Notes: a model not told the origin generated them from the letters alone. Counted from the first letter of the stretch, positions 42,259 to 52,760 are shown. The stretch: 64,000 bases of DNA from an uncultured Paludibaculum sp. (GCF_963665245.1 NZ_OY762267.1:868001-932000); one strand, 5' to 3'. Made by a program: numbers and translations.

Positions 42259-45200
42259 ATGGACTCTCGACGAATGCCTCTCCGCTTTCGAATCTGCGCG
42301 GCCGCCTGCCTGCTTGTGACAAGTCTGGCGGCCGCCGAACACCGCGGCCATGTAACGTTCCGTGGACTGCCGGTGCCCGGCGCGACGGTCACGGCGAGCC
42401 GTGACGGCAAGAGCGTCGCTGCCGTAACCGACCAACAGGGCGTGTACTCCTTTGCCGATCTGGCCGATGGGCCATGGTCGGTCCAGGTGACGATGTTCGG
42501 CTTCGAGCCGATGCGGCAGGACGTAACGGTTGGCGCGCAGGCGCCTGCCGCTGAATGGGCGCTCACTTTGTTGACGCTGGACCGCATCAAAGCGGAGATC
42601 CAGGTAACGGCCCCTCCGGAGCATCCGGCTGCCCCGCCTCGGCCCGCGGCAATACTCTCGAAGGAAGCCCACAAGGCCGTGGCGGCCGCCCAGCCAGCCC
42701 CCGACGACGATATGAGCCAGCGCGCCGCGGATGGACTGCTGATCAACGGCAGTGTGAATAACGGAGCATCCTCCGCCTTTGGCCAGGCCGCGGCTTTTGG
42801 CAACAATCGCTTCGGCGGGAAGGGCCTCTACAACGGCGGCATTGGCTTGATGCTGGGTAATTCCGTCTTCGACGCGCGCCCCTATTCCCTTACCGGCCAG
42901 AACACGCCGAAGGCGGCCTACAACCGGTTGACCGGCATGGTGAACTTCGGCGGACCGCTGAAGATCCCTCACCTGCTGAAGAACGGGCCTTTCGTTTTCT
43001 TCGGCTATCAATGGACGCGCAACAACGACGCGACCACGTCCACAGCCCTGGTACCAAGCCTGGCCGAGCGCAGCGGCGTGTTCCCCGGTACGGTTGTCGA
43101 TCCACTGAGCGGCGTAGCGTTCCCGGGCAACGCCATCCCCCAAAGCCGCATCAGCCCGCAGGCACAGTCGCTGCTAAACTACTACCCTCTACCGAACTTC
43201 GGCGGGACCGGCGGGTACAACTACCAGACGCCCCTGCTCAGCCCAACCCATCAGGATGCGCTGCAGACCCGAGCCTCCAAGCCAGTGGGCCGCAACAATC
43301 AACTCTTCGGCCAGTTCAGCTTTCAGAGCGCGCGCATGGACAGTCCGAATCTGTTCCACTTCCAGGACAAGACCGGCACGCAGGGCATCAACACAGGCGT
43401 GAACTGGATGCACCGCTTCAACCAGCGTTTGTTCATCACACTTGGTGCGCAGTTCAGCCGCATGTCGACGCGGGTGACGCCATATTTCGCGAACCGCGTC
43501 GATGTCTCGGGCGAGGCTGGGATCGTGGGCAACAACCGGGATCCGCTGAACTGGGGTCCACCCACACTGAACTTCTCCAGCGGCATCGCGGGGCTTTCCG
43601 ATGCGCAAAGCTCCTTCAACCGCAGCCAGACCAGCGGGTTGTCGGTCTCGATGCTTTGGACTCGCGGCAACCACAGCTTCGCCTATGGAGGCGACTACCG
43701 ACGGCAGCTATTCCATTACCTCTCGCAGCAGGATCCACGAGGGACGTTCACGTTCACCGGCGCCGAAACCGGCTCCGACTTCGGTGACTTCCTGCTGGGC
43801 ACGCCGCGCACGAGTTCCATCGCCTTCGGCAACGCGGACAAGTACTTCCGGCAATCGGTCTACGACGCCTTCTTCACTGACGACTGGCACATCAACCAGG
43901 CGTTCACGCTGAACGCCGGCATTCGCTGGGATTACAACGGGCCGATCACTGAGGCGTCCGACCGGCTGGTCAATCTCGACATCTCTCCGGGTTTCGCGGC
44001 GGCGGCGCCGGTTTTGGCCAGCAACCCGACGGGTGCCTTGACTGGTCAGCAGTATCCCAGCTCTCTGATTCGACCCTTCAAACCGGGCTTCTCGCCCAGG
44101 GCCGGCATCGCCTGGAGACCGCGAGCCGGCTCCTCACTCGTGGTGCGCGGTGGCTATGGGATCTACTACGACACGTCAATCTATCAGGCGCTGGCCACGC
44201 GCCTGGCACAACAGCCACCACTGTCGACTACGGCCAGCGTGCAGCGCAGCGCGGCGGATCCTATCACGCTGGCGGACGGGTTCCGTTCCGCCGCGGCGGG
44301 CAGCAGCAACACCATCGCTATTGACCCGAACTTCCGGCCCGGCTATGCCCAGAACTGGCAGGTGAGCCTGCAGAGCGATCTGCCGGGCGCGCTCCAGATG
44401 ACGGCGACCTACGCAGGAATCAAAGGGACCCACGCCATGCAGGCGCTGCTACCAAACACATTCCCGGTGGGTGCCGCCAATCCCTGTCCGTCCTGCCCCT
44501 CAGGCTTTGCGTATCTACTCTCAAGCGGGAACTCCAGCCGGGAATCCGCACAGGTCCAGTTGCGGCGGCGGCTGCGCAGCGGCTTCACGGCGACGCTGCA
44601 GTATGTCTTCTCGAAGTCCATCGACAATGCAGCGGCGCTGGGCGGCGGGTCGAGCAGCCAGGGCGGTGCGAATCAGAACTCCGGCGGCGCGCAGCAGGCA
44701 GCGCCACTTGCTGGATTGGGCGGGCTGGCCATCGCGCAGAACTGGCTGGACACCGGTGCCGAGCGCAGCCTGTCGAGCTTCGATCAACGCCACCTGCTGA
44801 CTCTCCAGATGCAGTACACGACGGGCATGGGCCTGATGGGCGGAACACTGTTGAACGGCTGGAAGGGCGCGGTCTTCAAGGAATGGAGCATGGCGACGCA
44901 AGTGACGGCCGGCAGCGGCCTGCCGCAGACTCCGGTCTATCTGGCGGCCGTGGAAGGCACGGGCATTACCGGGACAATCCGGCCGGACTACACCGGAGTT
45001 CCTCAGTACGATGTGGCGCCCGGCCGGTTCGTGAACTCCGCCGCTTACGCCGCGCCGCAATCGGGCCAATGGGGCACGGCCGGCCGCAATACCATCACAG
45101 GCCCGTCCCAGTTCACTTTGAATGCCTCCATGTCGCGCACATTCCGCGTGACCGACCGCCTCAATCTCGACCTGCGCCTGGACTCAGTCAACCTCCTGAA

Positions 45201-45312
45201 CCGCGTGAACTACTCCGTTTGGAACACGACCGTGAACGGAGCGCAGTTCGGATTGCCGGCGTCGGCCAATGCGATGCGCAGCGTGCAGACGACATTGCGA
45301 TTGAGGTTCTAG
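42259..45312 (+). CDS. TonB-dependent receptor, Oar-like (plug region atypical)
   Basis: A 1017-residue outer-membrane protein: signal peptide, CarboxypepD_reg-like domain (GHVTFRGLPVPGATVTASRDG), then a barrel with many aromatic strands and a terminal TTLRLRF. The plug lacks the usual LPLNGR box and instead has DGLLINGSVNNGASS. It is related to the receptor at 28.6 kb only in layout. Likely imports or secretes a large substrate, unknown. It lies 18 bases after the TIGR03435 gene, in the same direction. Confidence 0.8.
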   Translation: MDSRRMPLRFRICAAACLLVTSLAAAEHRGHVTFRGLPVPGATVTASRDGKSVAAVTDQQGVYSFADLADGPWSVQVTMFGFEPMRQDVTVGAQAPAAEWALTLLTLDRIKAEIQVTAPPEHPAAPPRPAAILSKEAHKAVAAAQPAPDDDMSQRAADGLLINGSVNNGASSAFGQAAAFGNNRFGGKGLYNGGIGLMLGNSVFDARPYSLTGQNTPKAAYNRLTGMVNFGGPLKIPHLLKNGPFVFFGYQWTRNNDATTSTALVPSLAERSGVFPGTVVDPLSGVAFPGNAIPQSRISPQAQSLLNYYPLPNFGGTGGYNYQTPLLSPTHQDALQTRASKPVGRNNQLFGQFSFQSARMDSPNLFHFQDKTGTQGINTGVNWMHRFNQRLFITLGAQFSRMSTRVTPYFANRVDVSGEAGIVGNNRDPLNWGPPTLNFSSGIAGLSDAQSSFNRSQTSGLSVSMLWTRGNHSFAYGGDYRRQLFHYLSQQDPRGTFTFTGAETGSDFGDFLLGTPRTSSIAFGNADKYFRQSVYDAFFTDDWHINQAFTLNAGIRWDYNGPITEASDRLVNLDISPGFAAAAPVLASNPTGALTGQQYPSSLIRPFKPGFSPRAGIAWRPRAGSSLVVRGGYGIYYDTSIYQALATRLAQQPPLSTTASVQRSAADPITLADGFRSAAAGSSNTIAIDPNFRPGYAQNWQVSLQSDLPGALQMTATYAGIKGTHAMQALLPNTFPVGAANPCPSCPSGFAYLLSSGNSSRESAQVQLRRRLRSGFTATLQYVFSKSIDNAAALGGGSSSQGGANQNSGGAQQAAPLAGLGGLAIAQNWLDTGAERSLSSFDQRHLLTLQMQYTTGMGLMGGTLLNGWKGAVFKEWSMATQVTAGSGLPQTPVYLAAVEGTGITGTIRPDYTGVPQYDVAPGRFVNSAAYAAPQSGQWGTAGRNTITGPSQFTLNASMSRTFRVTDRLNLDLRLDSVNLLNRVNYSVWNTTVNGAQFGLPASANAMRSVQTTLRLRF

Positions 45313-45315
45313 GTC

Positions 45316-47412
45316 ATGCGCACAGCAATCACGGCAATCTTCCTCTGCACTCTCGCCGCGCCAGCGCAACAGGTGGGAGGGAACGTACAGCCGGGCCAGT
45401 CGGAACAAGCCACGTTCACCGCCGGCGCGCAACTGGTCGTCGAAACGGTAACAGTGACGGACAAGAAAGGCAAGCCAATCGAGGGCCTCACAGCCAAGGA
45501 CTTCACAGTCACTGAGGACGGCGTGCCACAGACCATCAAGGTCTTCGAGTATCAGCGGCTCACTGAAGCCGCCGTCCGCACCCCCTCCGCGGGGCCGGAG
45601 AAGGTGAAGGTCTACGAGAAACTGGGGCAGACCAGGATCGCGGCGGAGTCGCCGGGCGATACGCGCTACAAGAATCGACGGCTGTTGGCGCTCTACTTCG
45701 ACATGACGGCCATGGATCAGGCCGACGAGTTGCGAGCCTTGGCCGCGGCCCAGACATTCATCCGAAGACAGATGACTGCCGACGATCTGTTGGCCATCCT
45801 CCGCTACTCCGGCGGGGCGGTGGAGGTGCTGCAGGACTTCACACAGGATCGCGACCGCCTGCTGAGCATTCTGCAAACGATGATCATCGGCGAGGGCCAG
45901 GGCTTCGACGAGTCGACAAACGATGCGGGCAGCGCGGATACCGGTGCTGCGTTCGGACAGGACGACAGCGAATTCAACATCTTCAACACAGACCGTCAGC
46001 TCTCGGCGCTGCAGACCGCGGCCAAGATGCTGTCGCAGCTCAGCGAGAAGAAGGCGCTGGTCTACTTCTCCAGCGGACTCCGCCTGAACGGCATGAATAA
46101 TCAGGCACAGCTTGTGGCGACGATCAATTCGGCCATTCGCGCCGGAGTGTCGTTCTGGCCCATCGACGCGCGCGGACTGGTGGCCGATCCTCCCATGGGC
46201 GACGCGTCGCAGGCCTCTCCGGGCAACAAGGGCATGTACTCCGGGACGGCGATGATGGCGAACACCAACCGTTTCCAGCAATCGCAGGACACGCTTTACT
46301 CACTGGCGGCCGATACCGGCGGCAAAGCCTTATTCGACACCAACGATCTGACGAAGGGCATCGTGCAAGCATCCGAGGCCATCTCCAGTTACTACGTCAT
46401 CGGCTACTACGCGACAAACGCCGAGCTGGACGGCAAGTTCCGCCGCATCAAGATCACTCTGAACGGCGAGTTGTCCGCGAATCTGGATTACCGGCAGGGC
46501 TACTACGCAGGCAAACAGTTCAACAAGTTCACGTCCGCCGACAAGGAGCGGCAGCTGGAAGACGCCCTGATGCTGCCGGATCCCATCACAGAGCTCACCA
46601 TTGCGATGGAAATCGACTACTTTCAGTTGAACCGCGCCGAATACTATGTCCCCGTGGTGGTGAAGATCCCGGGCCGGGAACTGGCGCTGGCGAAGAAGCG
46701 CGGCGCCGAGCGCACGGTGATCGACTTCATCGGCGAGATCAAGGACTCATTCGGTACAACCGTGATGAACGTCCGCGACAAAGTGACCGCCAAGTTAAGC
46801 GAGGCAACCGCGGCCGAGTTGGCCAAGCGGCCGATCGTCTACGACACCGGCTACACGCTGCTACCGGGCCAGTACACCATCAAGTTCCTGGCGCGTGACG
46901 CCGAGACTGGCCGCATTGGAACCTATGAGACTAAGTTCCTCATTCCCAACCTGAATAAGGAAGAGATCCGCCTGCCCATCAGCTCCGTGGTGCTGAGCAG
47001 CCAGCGTGTGGACATGAAGGAAGCGCTGTACAACGCGATGAAGGAGAAAGACCGGCACGATGAGGTGAACCCCCTGGTGCAGGACGGGCAGAAGCTGATC
47101 CCCAGCGTGACGCGCGTCTTCAACAGGAGCCAGAACCTGTATGTGTATCTGCACTCCTACCAGCAGGGTGTCGAGCCGGCCCGCCCGGTGGTGGCGGTGG
47201 TGAGCTTCTATCGCGGCGGTGCGAAGGTGTTCGAATCCACACCAATGCAAGTGACCGGTGCCGGGTCGGGCCGGCTGAAGACGCTGCCGATCCACTTCGA
47301 CATTCCGCTGGAGCACATCGAGGCCGGACAGTATGAGTGCCAGTTGACGGTGCTGAATCCTGACGGACAACGGGCGGCGTTCTGGCGGGCGCCGATCCTC
47401 ATTGTGCAGTAG
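45316..47412 (+). CDS. VWFA-related Acidobacterial protein
   Basis: A 698-residue exported protein with the Acidobacterial VWFA-related N-terminus (VETVTVTDKKGKPIEGL, FTVTEDGVPQTI), then a von Willebrand A-like domain. The metal site is a D-M-T-A-M stretch in LLALYFDMTAMD, and YYVIGYYATN near the end of the domain is typical. C-terminal part is beta-rich. The role is likely extracellular binding. It begins 4 bases after the receptor, so the two are probably expressed together. Confidence 0.9.
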   Translation: MRTAITAIFLCTLAAPAQQVGGNVQPGQSEQATFTAGAQLVVETVTVTDKKGKPIEGLTAKDFTVTEDGVPQTIKVFEYQRLTEAAVRTPSAGPEKVKVYEKLGQTRIAAESPGDTRYKNRRLLALYFDMTAMDQADELRALAAAQTFIRRQMTADDLLAILRYSGGAVEVLQDFTQDRDRLLSILQTMIIGEGQGFDESTNDAGSADTGAAFGQDDSEFNIFNTDRQLSALQTAAKMLSQLSEKKALVYFSSGLRLNGMNNQAQLVATINSAIRAGVSFWPIDARGLVADPPMGDASQASPGNKGMYSGTAMMANTNRFQQSQDTLYSLAADTGGKALFDTNDLTKGIVQASEAISSYYVIGYYATNAELDGKFRRIKITLNGELSANLDYRQGYYAGKQFNKFTSADKERQLEDALMLPDPITELTIAMEIDYFQLNRAEYYVPVVVKIPGRELALAKKRGAERTVIDFIGEIKDSFGTTVMNVRDKVTAKLSEATAAELAKRPIVYDTGYTLLPGQYTIKFLARDAETGRIGTYETKFLIPNLNKEEIRLPISSVVLSSQRVDMKEALYNAMKEKDRHDEVNPLVQDGQKLIPSVTRVFNRSQNLYVYLHSYQQGVEPARPVVAVVSFYRGGAKVFESTPMQVTGAGSGRLKTLPIHFDIPLEHIEAGQYECQLTVLNPDGQRAAFWRAPILIVQ

Positions 47413-47424
47413 GCGGCTGTTTGG

Positions 47425-48225
47425 TCAGACGACAACGCGCGTGGCACCGCCGAGTTCAGGCCAGCATAGCCGGCTGGTCAGACTCGCGGCGGCGAAAGCC
47501 AGTGCGATCTCGTTCTTGCCCTCGGAGAAGTGCCGCCAGCCCTCAAAGTGCAAGGGCACGATGGTTGCGTCCTGAAATGCCTGGGCCACCTGGACAGCTT
47601 CCTCCGCGGTCATTGTGAGATGGAACGAACCCACCTCGGGTACACGCGCCGCCCCGAGATTGAGAATGGCCGTTCTGATCGGAAATCGCCGGCCCACCTC
47701 GGCCACACCTTCATACCAGACTGTGTCGCCGGAAAAGTAGATGCACCGCTCCGGAGCGTCGGTGAAATACAGAACGAACCCGATGACTGCACCGCGATCC
47801 ATACCCTGTGGACCGTGGCGCCCCGGAGCAGCGACCACTCTGAGCGTCCGTCCGTCAGCCGAGGCCAGATCGAGAGTCTGCCAGTTGTGCAACCCGACGC
47901 TGTTCCCCCCAAGACGGCTGGCCCCCTCCTCCGTGGTGAGCACTAGCTTTGCATGGGTCAGCAGCTCGCGTCCGGCGTGGTCGAGATTGTCGAAGTGGTG
48001 GTCGTGGCTCAGCAGGACGTAGTCAAACGAACCGACCTCCGCCGCGCTGAGCGCCGGCCCAGCCAACTTGTGCAGCGTGACGGGACCCGTGGTGTAGTCG
48101 CCGCCCGCGGGGTCGAAGGTAGGATCGGTAAGCAGGCGGACTGGCCCAAATTCAATCAGAACCGTCGGCCCGCCGATGTAAGTGAGGGTCAGAGGGTACT
48201 CGGACATCTGCACCTTTGGATTCAC
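47425..48225 (-). CDS. MBL-fold metal-dependent hydrolase
   Basis: A 266-residue metallo-beta-lactamase superfamily protein of the UlaG-like kind. Metal ligands in LSHDHHFDNLD, later Asp in YFSGDTVWYEG and His in VPLHFEGW. No signal peptide; cytoplasmic. Substrate not predictable. It converges on the VWFA gene and may be followed by the permease genes on the same strand. Confidence 0.9.
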   Translation of the reverse strand: MNPKVQMSEYPLTLTYIGGPTVLIEFGPVRLLTDPTFDPAGGDYTTGPVTLHKLAGPALSAAEVGSFDYVLLSHDHHFDNLDHAGRELLTHAKLVLTTEEGASRLGGNSVGLHNWQTLDLASADGRTLRVVAAPGRHGPQGMDRGAVIGFVLYFTDAPERCIYFSGDTVWYEGVAEVGRRFPIRTAILNLGAARVPEVGSFHLTMTAEEAVQVAQAFQDATIVPLHFEGWRHFSEGKNEIALAFAAASLTSRLCWPELGGATRVVV

Positions 48226-48253
48226 CGGAAGCGGCGGCGGATTCGACCGTCCA

Positions 48254-50926
48254 CTATTCGTCGGCCAGCGCCTCCATGGGCGAGATCTTCGCGGCTCGAT
48301 GCGAGGGCAATAAACAGGCGCCCAGCGAGACTAATCCGATGACCGCCACAGCCGAAGCCAAAGTACCCACATGGAGCGATGGCACGTGGAACAACAGCGC
48401 CCGCATCGCCTCGCCGGCAAACCAGGCCCCCACCAGCCCGACAGCCGTCCCCGCCACCAGCAGACGCAAGGCGAGAGATAGGAACTGAATGCGGATCTGC
48501 TGCGGCTGGGCCCCCAGCGCCATGCGTAGGCCGATCTCACGGCGCCGCTGTGTCACTGCATAGCTCAGCACTCCATACGTACCCACGGCGGTGAGCAACA
48601 AGGCGATCATCGAGAAGAAACCCGCCATGAGAGCCGGCGAACGATAAGCGATGAGGCTGTCGGCAATGCGGGTGTCCATGGAGCGAAGGTCGCTCACGGG
48701 CAGTTCCGGGTCGATGTGCCGCACGAGGCGCTGCAGTGGGACCGCCAGCGACTCAGGAGGCAGGCTGGTGCGCACGACCACGAAGAGGCTGTCGTCCGAG
48801 CGGAGGGCATAGGGGAAGTAGACTGCGCCCTGGGCCGCTTCGTCGGTGAGGCCGGCTTGCTTCGCCGAACTGACCACTCCGACCACCTTGAAGGCTTCAG
48901 CATCGCTCTTCTCGTCAGCGCCGTTGAAGAGAAACTGGCCCACGGCGTTGCCCGCGGGCCAATAGTAGCGGGCAAAATCCTCGTCGATCACGCAAACGCG
49001 CTCCGGCCGACGGGAGTCTGTCGCATCCAGGAATCGCCCGGCGCGCAGGCTGAAGCCCATCGCCGTGAAGTAGTCGCCATCGACGCCATAGGCATAGTGA
49101 CCACGCGGAGCTTCACCGGGCCGCCGCGCGCGCCCCTTCACCGTCGCCGCGCTCTTGCCGCTGTTACCGCTCAGCGGCACGTTATTGACGATGCCGGCGG
49201 AAACCACACCCGGCTGGCTGGCCAGGTCGCCCAGTAGCTTCTCGTTGAACGCGAGCCGTGCCGCCCAGGTGCGGTAGTTGTTCCATGGCACCGAGATCTG
49301 GCTGGTAAACACGTGGTCCGGGCGGAAGCCCGGTGAGACGGCCATGGCACGCTCCAGGCTCAGGCTCAGCATTCCAGCTCCGGCCAGCAGTACAAGCGCC
49401 AGCGCCACCTGGGCCACGATGAAGCCATGCCGCAGACGCTGGGCGGCATGACTGGCAGTGGCGCCTCGTGATTCTGAGCGGATGGAGGCGGCAACGTATC
49501 CATGCAGGTTCAGCCACGCAATGGGTGCGGCCAGCAGAAGGCCGAGCAACAGCGCTCCGAGAAAAGCAACGGCGGCGACGCGCATATCCAATACGATCTG
49601 ACCACCCAGTGGCAACCGGTCGGCCCCGAAAACGCCGAGAAGCCGGATGCCGGCGGCACCAGCAGCCAACCCCAGCAAGCTCCCCATAAACGTGAGCAGG
49701 CTGGTTTCGACGAACACTTCGCTGGTGACGTGCATCCGCGTTGCGCCCAGCGCCTGCCGCACGGCAATCTCTTTCATCCGGCCATTGGCCCGGACGAGCA
49801 GCAGATTCACCAGATTCACAGCACCGATGAGCATCAGAACGAGAGCACCAGCCTGCAGGCCAAGCAAAATGGGGCGGATGCTCGCGACATGGTCCGCATG
49901 CAGGCCGGCCACGACGGAGCGGAACCCCGCGTCCGCCAGAAGCGCCCTGGCCTTCGGGTTATCGGCCTCCAGCGCTGCATTCTGGGCGTCGATCTGAGTC
50001 TGAGCCAATGCCATCGTAGCGCCGGGCTTGAGCCGGGCGATCATGTGCTTCGAGTTGCCGCCGGAGTGCCGCTGATTCGGTCCCCGATCCCCGGGGTTCG
50101 ACGCAAATGGGAAGTACAGTCGCGCCTCGGAAGAGAGAAAGTGGAAGCCCGCCGGAAGGACGCCTACAACGGTGGCCGGAGTGCCGTCGACACGCAACTG
50201 GCGGCCAATCACCTGGGGGTCGGCCTGGAAGTGCTGCCGCCAATAGCCGTTGCTAAGAATCACGACGTCATCCGTTTGATAGGAGGTCTCGCGCTCAGTG
50301 AACGCGCGGCCCAGCACGGGCCCTGTTCCGAGAGTCGTGAAGAACTCCGGCGTCACCCGTGCAATCTGCTCGCGTTCCGTGGAGCCGGTCTCGCCGACAA
50401 CGGCCGTTGTGTTCCGGTAGAGCGACAGCGACGAAAAGGCCGGTATCTGGCCTCGGCGCTCATAGTAGTTCGTGACGCTGGACCCGTCGCGGTCCACGCC
50501 GGCCTTGGGGTAAGAGTTGTAGATCGTCACAAGCCGGCCGGCCTCGGGGAAAGGCAGCGGTCGCAGCAGAATCGAATCAATAACGGCAAAGATGGTGAGG
50601 TTCGCCCCGAGACAGATGGCGATGGTGAGCAGAGCCGTGGCCGTGAAGCTAGGCGACTTCCTCAGCAGTCTGGCAGCGTGCCGCAGTTCCCTTCCCAATT
50701 CGTCGAAGACGCGCAATCCACGCGCCTGGCGGCAATCTTCTTCCACGCTGTTGAGGCCGCCGAACTCCAGGCGGGCCTGCCTGGCCGCCTGCTCGGCGGG
50801 CACGCCGGAGCGCACTAGATCTTCGGTGTACTGCTCGATGTGGAAGCGCAGCTCCTCGCTCATGCCCGCTTCGAAGCCGCGGCGGGATCGCAGGACGCGC
50901 CATAGGGAACGCAGACCGCCCAGCAA
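48254..50926 (-). CDS. ADOP-type ABC permease (MacB/FtsX-like)
   Basis: An 890-residue Acidobacterial duplicated orphan permease: an N-terminal cytoplasmic prefix (SEELRFHIEQYTEDLVRSG), then two MacB periplasmic/FtsX membrane cassettes (first near LLRKSPSFTATALLTI, second beginning after about residue 480, GFIVAQVALALVLLAG). There is no ATPase gene next to it. TTG start preceded by GGAGGTG. It overlaps nearly the PadR gene upstream, which is the usual ADOP partner; the pair may export small molecules in response to a signal. Confidence 0.85.
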   Translation of the reverse strand: MLGGLRSLWRVLRSRRGFEAGMSEELRFHIEQYTEDLVRSGVPAEQAARQARLEFGGLNSVEEDCRQARGLRVFDELGRELRHAARLLRKSPSFTATALLTIAICLGANLTIFAVIDSILLRPLPFPEAGRLVTIYNSYPKAGVDRDGSSVTNYYERRGQIPAFSSLSLYRNTTAVVGETGSTEREQIARVTPEFFTTLGTGPVLGRAFTERETSYQTDDVVILSNGYWRQHFQADPQVIGRQLRVDGTPATVVGVLPAGFHFLSSEARLYFPFASNPGDRGPNQRHSGGNSKHMIARLKPGATMALAQTQIDAQNAALEADNPKARALLADAGFRSVVAGLHADHVASIRPILLGLQAGALVLMLIGAVNLVNLLLVRANGRMKEIAVRQALGATRMHVTSEVFVETSLLTFMGSLLGLAAGAAGIRLLGVFGADRLPLGGQIVLDMRVAAVAFLGALLLGLLLAAPIAWLNLHGYVAASIRSESRGATASHAAQRLRHGFIVAQVALALVLLAGAGMLSLSLERAMAVSPGFRPDHVFTSQISVPWNNYRTWAARLAFNEKLLGDLASQPGVVSAGIVNNVPLSGNSGKSAATVKGRARRPGEAPRGHYAYGVDGDYFTAMGFSLRAGRFLDATDSRRPERVCVIDEDFARYYWPAGNAVGQFLFNGADEKSDAEAFKVVGVVSSAKQAGLTDEAAQGAVYFPYALRSDDSLFVVVRTSLPPESLAVPLQRLVRHIDPELPVSDLRSMDTRIADSLIAYRSPALMAGFFSMIALLLTAVGTYGVLSYAVTQRRREIGLRMALGAQPQQIRIQFLSLALRLLVAGTAVGLVGAWFAGEAMRALLFHVPSLHVGTLASAVAVIGLVSLGACLLPSHRAAKISPMEALADE

Positions 50927-50927
50927 T

Positions 50928-51269
50928 TTACACCTCCTCCGAGGTGGCGCTCAATGCCGCCGCCATGGCCGTGGCCAGCCGGTTCCAACTGGCCGTCTCC
51001 TCTTTGAGCCTGCGCCGGCCAGCCGCCGTCAATGTATAGAACTTCGCCCTGCGGTTGTTGTCGCTCTGCGCCCATTCGGCGGCAATCAACTCCTGGTGCT
51101 CCAGGCGGTAGAGGGCCGGATAGAGCGAGCCTTGCGGAATATCCAGAGCTTCATCCGAGATCTGGCGGATCCTCAGCAAAACGCCATAGCCGTGCAGCGG
51201 CTTCAAGGACACGGCCTTGAGGATGAGCATGTCGAGAGTGCCCGGCAGTAGTTCGGCTGTCTTCGCCAC
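50928..51269 (-). CDS. PadR-family regulator
   Basis: A 113-residue winged-helix regulator: LLPGTLDMLILKAVSLKPLHGYGVLLRI, then a QGSLYPALYRLE recognition region and a basic beta-wing (NNRRAKFYTLTAAGRRRL), followed by a helix. PadR proteins usually repress a neighbouring transporter; the ADOP permease gene starts one base after its end. Acts as a dimer. Target operator not identified, though a GCTTCTCCTAGTT duplication at 51273-51285 and 51309-51321 could be one. Confidence 0.9.
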   Translation of the reverse strand: MAKTAELLPGTLDMLILKAVSLKPLHGYGVLLRIRQISDEALDIPQGSLYPALYRLEHQELIAAEWAQSDNNRRAKFYTLTAAGRRRLKEETASWNRLATAMAAALSATSEEV

Positions 51270-51439
51270 GAGTGCTTCTCCTAGTTCAGCTAGGCATAGT
51301 GTAGCCAGCTTCTCCTAGTTTGGCAAGGGGAGCTTTCTTCCGAGCGGAAACGGGTGATCGAATGATGCCGCATCCATCTGAACTAAGCTGCTAATAGGTG
51401 CGGCCGTGCTCGCGCACCCCTTTCCCCAGGAGGTTTGCT

Positions 51440-52381
51440 TTGCCCGACCAACTCCCTGTTTCCAAAACGCCCATCAGAACCTGCGGTGCCGCGGAAGTCC
51501 ACCAACGGCTGCTGCAGGATCCCGAGTACCAGGCTCGGCGCCTGGCCATCGAAAGTCATCTGGCCCGCTTCCTGCTATTTGGCCTGGAGAGTACCCGCAC
51601 GGGGATCACCGAGATCCCGGTTGTCGTGCACGTGGTCTATTCCAGCACGGAGGGCAACATCAGCGATCAGCAGATCCATAGTCAAATCGATGTGTTGAAC
51701 AGAGACTTCCGGGCAGCCAATGCCGATATCGACAAAGTCCCCTCGGTGTGGACAAGTCTCGTAAGCGACACCCGCATCCAATTCGCGCTCGCCAACACCG
51801 ATCCAGGCGGAGCGCCCACCTCGGGCATCACGCGCACTTCGACGACGGTGTCATCCTTCGGCACGAATGACGACGTGAAGTCGGCCGCGCGAGGCGGTAC
51901 CGATGCCTGGCCCGCTGATCGCTATCTGAACATATGGGTCTGCGAATTGAGCAACGGACTGCTGGGCTACGCGCAGTTCCCCGGTGGGCCGGCAGCCACC
52001 GATGGGGTGGTCATTCTCCACTCGGCGTTCGGCACCGTTGGCACCGCGACGGCGCCATTCAATCTCGGCCGTACGACGACACATGAGGTGGGCCACTGGC
52101 TGAACCTCATTCATATCTGGGGCGACCGTCTCGACTGCTCGGGCAACGACGATGTGGCCGATACGCCCACCGCGCAGAGACCGAACTACGGCAAGCCCAC
52201 ATTCCCGCATATCTCCTGTGGGAACGGACCCAACGGCGACATGTTCGTCAACTACATGGACTATGTCGACGACGACGCGATGATGATGTTCACCCTGGGG
52301 CAGACCTCACGGATGGCCGCTGCTCTGGACGGGCCACGATCCTCCATTGGACGGGCGATCGATTCGAACCCGGGCACGTAG
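51440..52381 (+). CDS. M43-like zinc metalloprotease
   Basis: A 313-residue metzincin of the pappalysin/cytophagalysin kind. [11 protein letters not shown] is the zinc motif (His, Glu, two His), and YMDYVDDD is the Met-turn. Cysteines in the later part match the family's disulfides. I chose TTG 51440, with AGGAGG seven bases before it; the GTG upstream at 51398 has no ribosome site. No clear signal peptide is seen, unusual for this family. Opens a + strand run. Confidence 0.8.
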   Translation: MPDQLPVSKTPIRTCGAAEVHQRLLQDPEYQARRLAIESHLARFLLFGLESTRTGITEIPVVVHVVYSSTEGNISDQQIHSQIDVLNRDFRAANADIDKVPSVWTSLVSDTRIQFALANTDPGGAPTSGITRTSTTVSSFGTNDDVKSAARGGTDAWPADRYLNIWVCELSNGLLGYAQFPGGPAATDGVVILHSAFGTVGTATAPFNLGRTTTHEVGHWLNLIHIWGDRLDCSGNDDVADTPTAQRPNYGKPTFPHISCGNGPNGDMFVNYMDYVDDDAMMMFTLGQTSRMAAALDGPRSSIGRAIDSNPGT

Positions 52382-52390
52382 GGGACGCGC

Positions 52391-52708
52391 ATGGATCCGT
52401 CCGCTTTGCTGCGCACCTGGCTTCACGCCCACGAAGAGGACTCGGGCGATGACATGGTCTTTCGATCCGAGTCTCACAAGTTCCCGCCCAGCCGCGGACG
52501 ATACGGCTTCGCCTTGAAACCTGAAGGCCTGATGACCGGCATGGGCCCGTCGGCGCGGGATGTGCCGGAGTCGCACGAAGGGGGCCGCTGGACGCTGGAC
52601 GAGCGAGGGACGCTGCTGCTGGAGGAACCGGGGGGAGTCCGGCGCCGATTCCAGGTGGTGGAGCTCGGCGCCGACAGACTCGTGCTGCGCGAGATGAAAA
52701 CCGTCTGA
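52391..52708 (+). CDS. Small hypothetical protein
   Basis: A 105-residue protein, 10 bases after the protease stop. Beta-rich with a GRYGFALKPEG turn and a repeated ERGTLLLEEPGG pattern, reminiscent of small lipocalin-like or DUF-type fold. No signal peptide or membrane segment. Possibly coexpressed with the protease. Function unknown. Confidence 0.55.
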   Translation: MDPSALLRTWLHAHEEDSGDDMVFRSESHKFPPSRGRYGFALKPEGLMTGMGPSARDVPESHEGGRWTLDERGTLLLEEPGGVRRRFQVVELGADRLVLREMKTV

Positions 52709-52760
52709 CGGGCGTCCCAAATCAGCAGCCCGTTGTCATTCCACCCGCCGCGGTGCATTG

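Noticed and set aside
49502..50818. A 438-codon + strand frame inside the ADOP permease gene
   Set aside because: It is the reverse of a strong permease gene with conserved domains; composition is Arg/Gln/His-rich with no motif.
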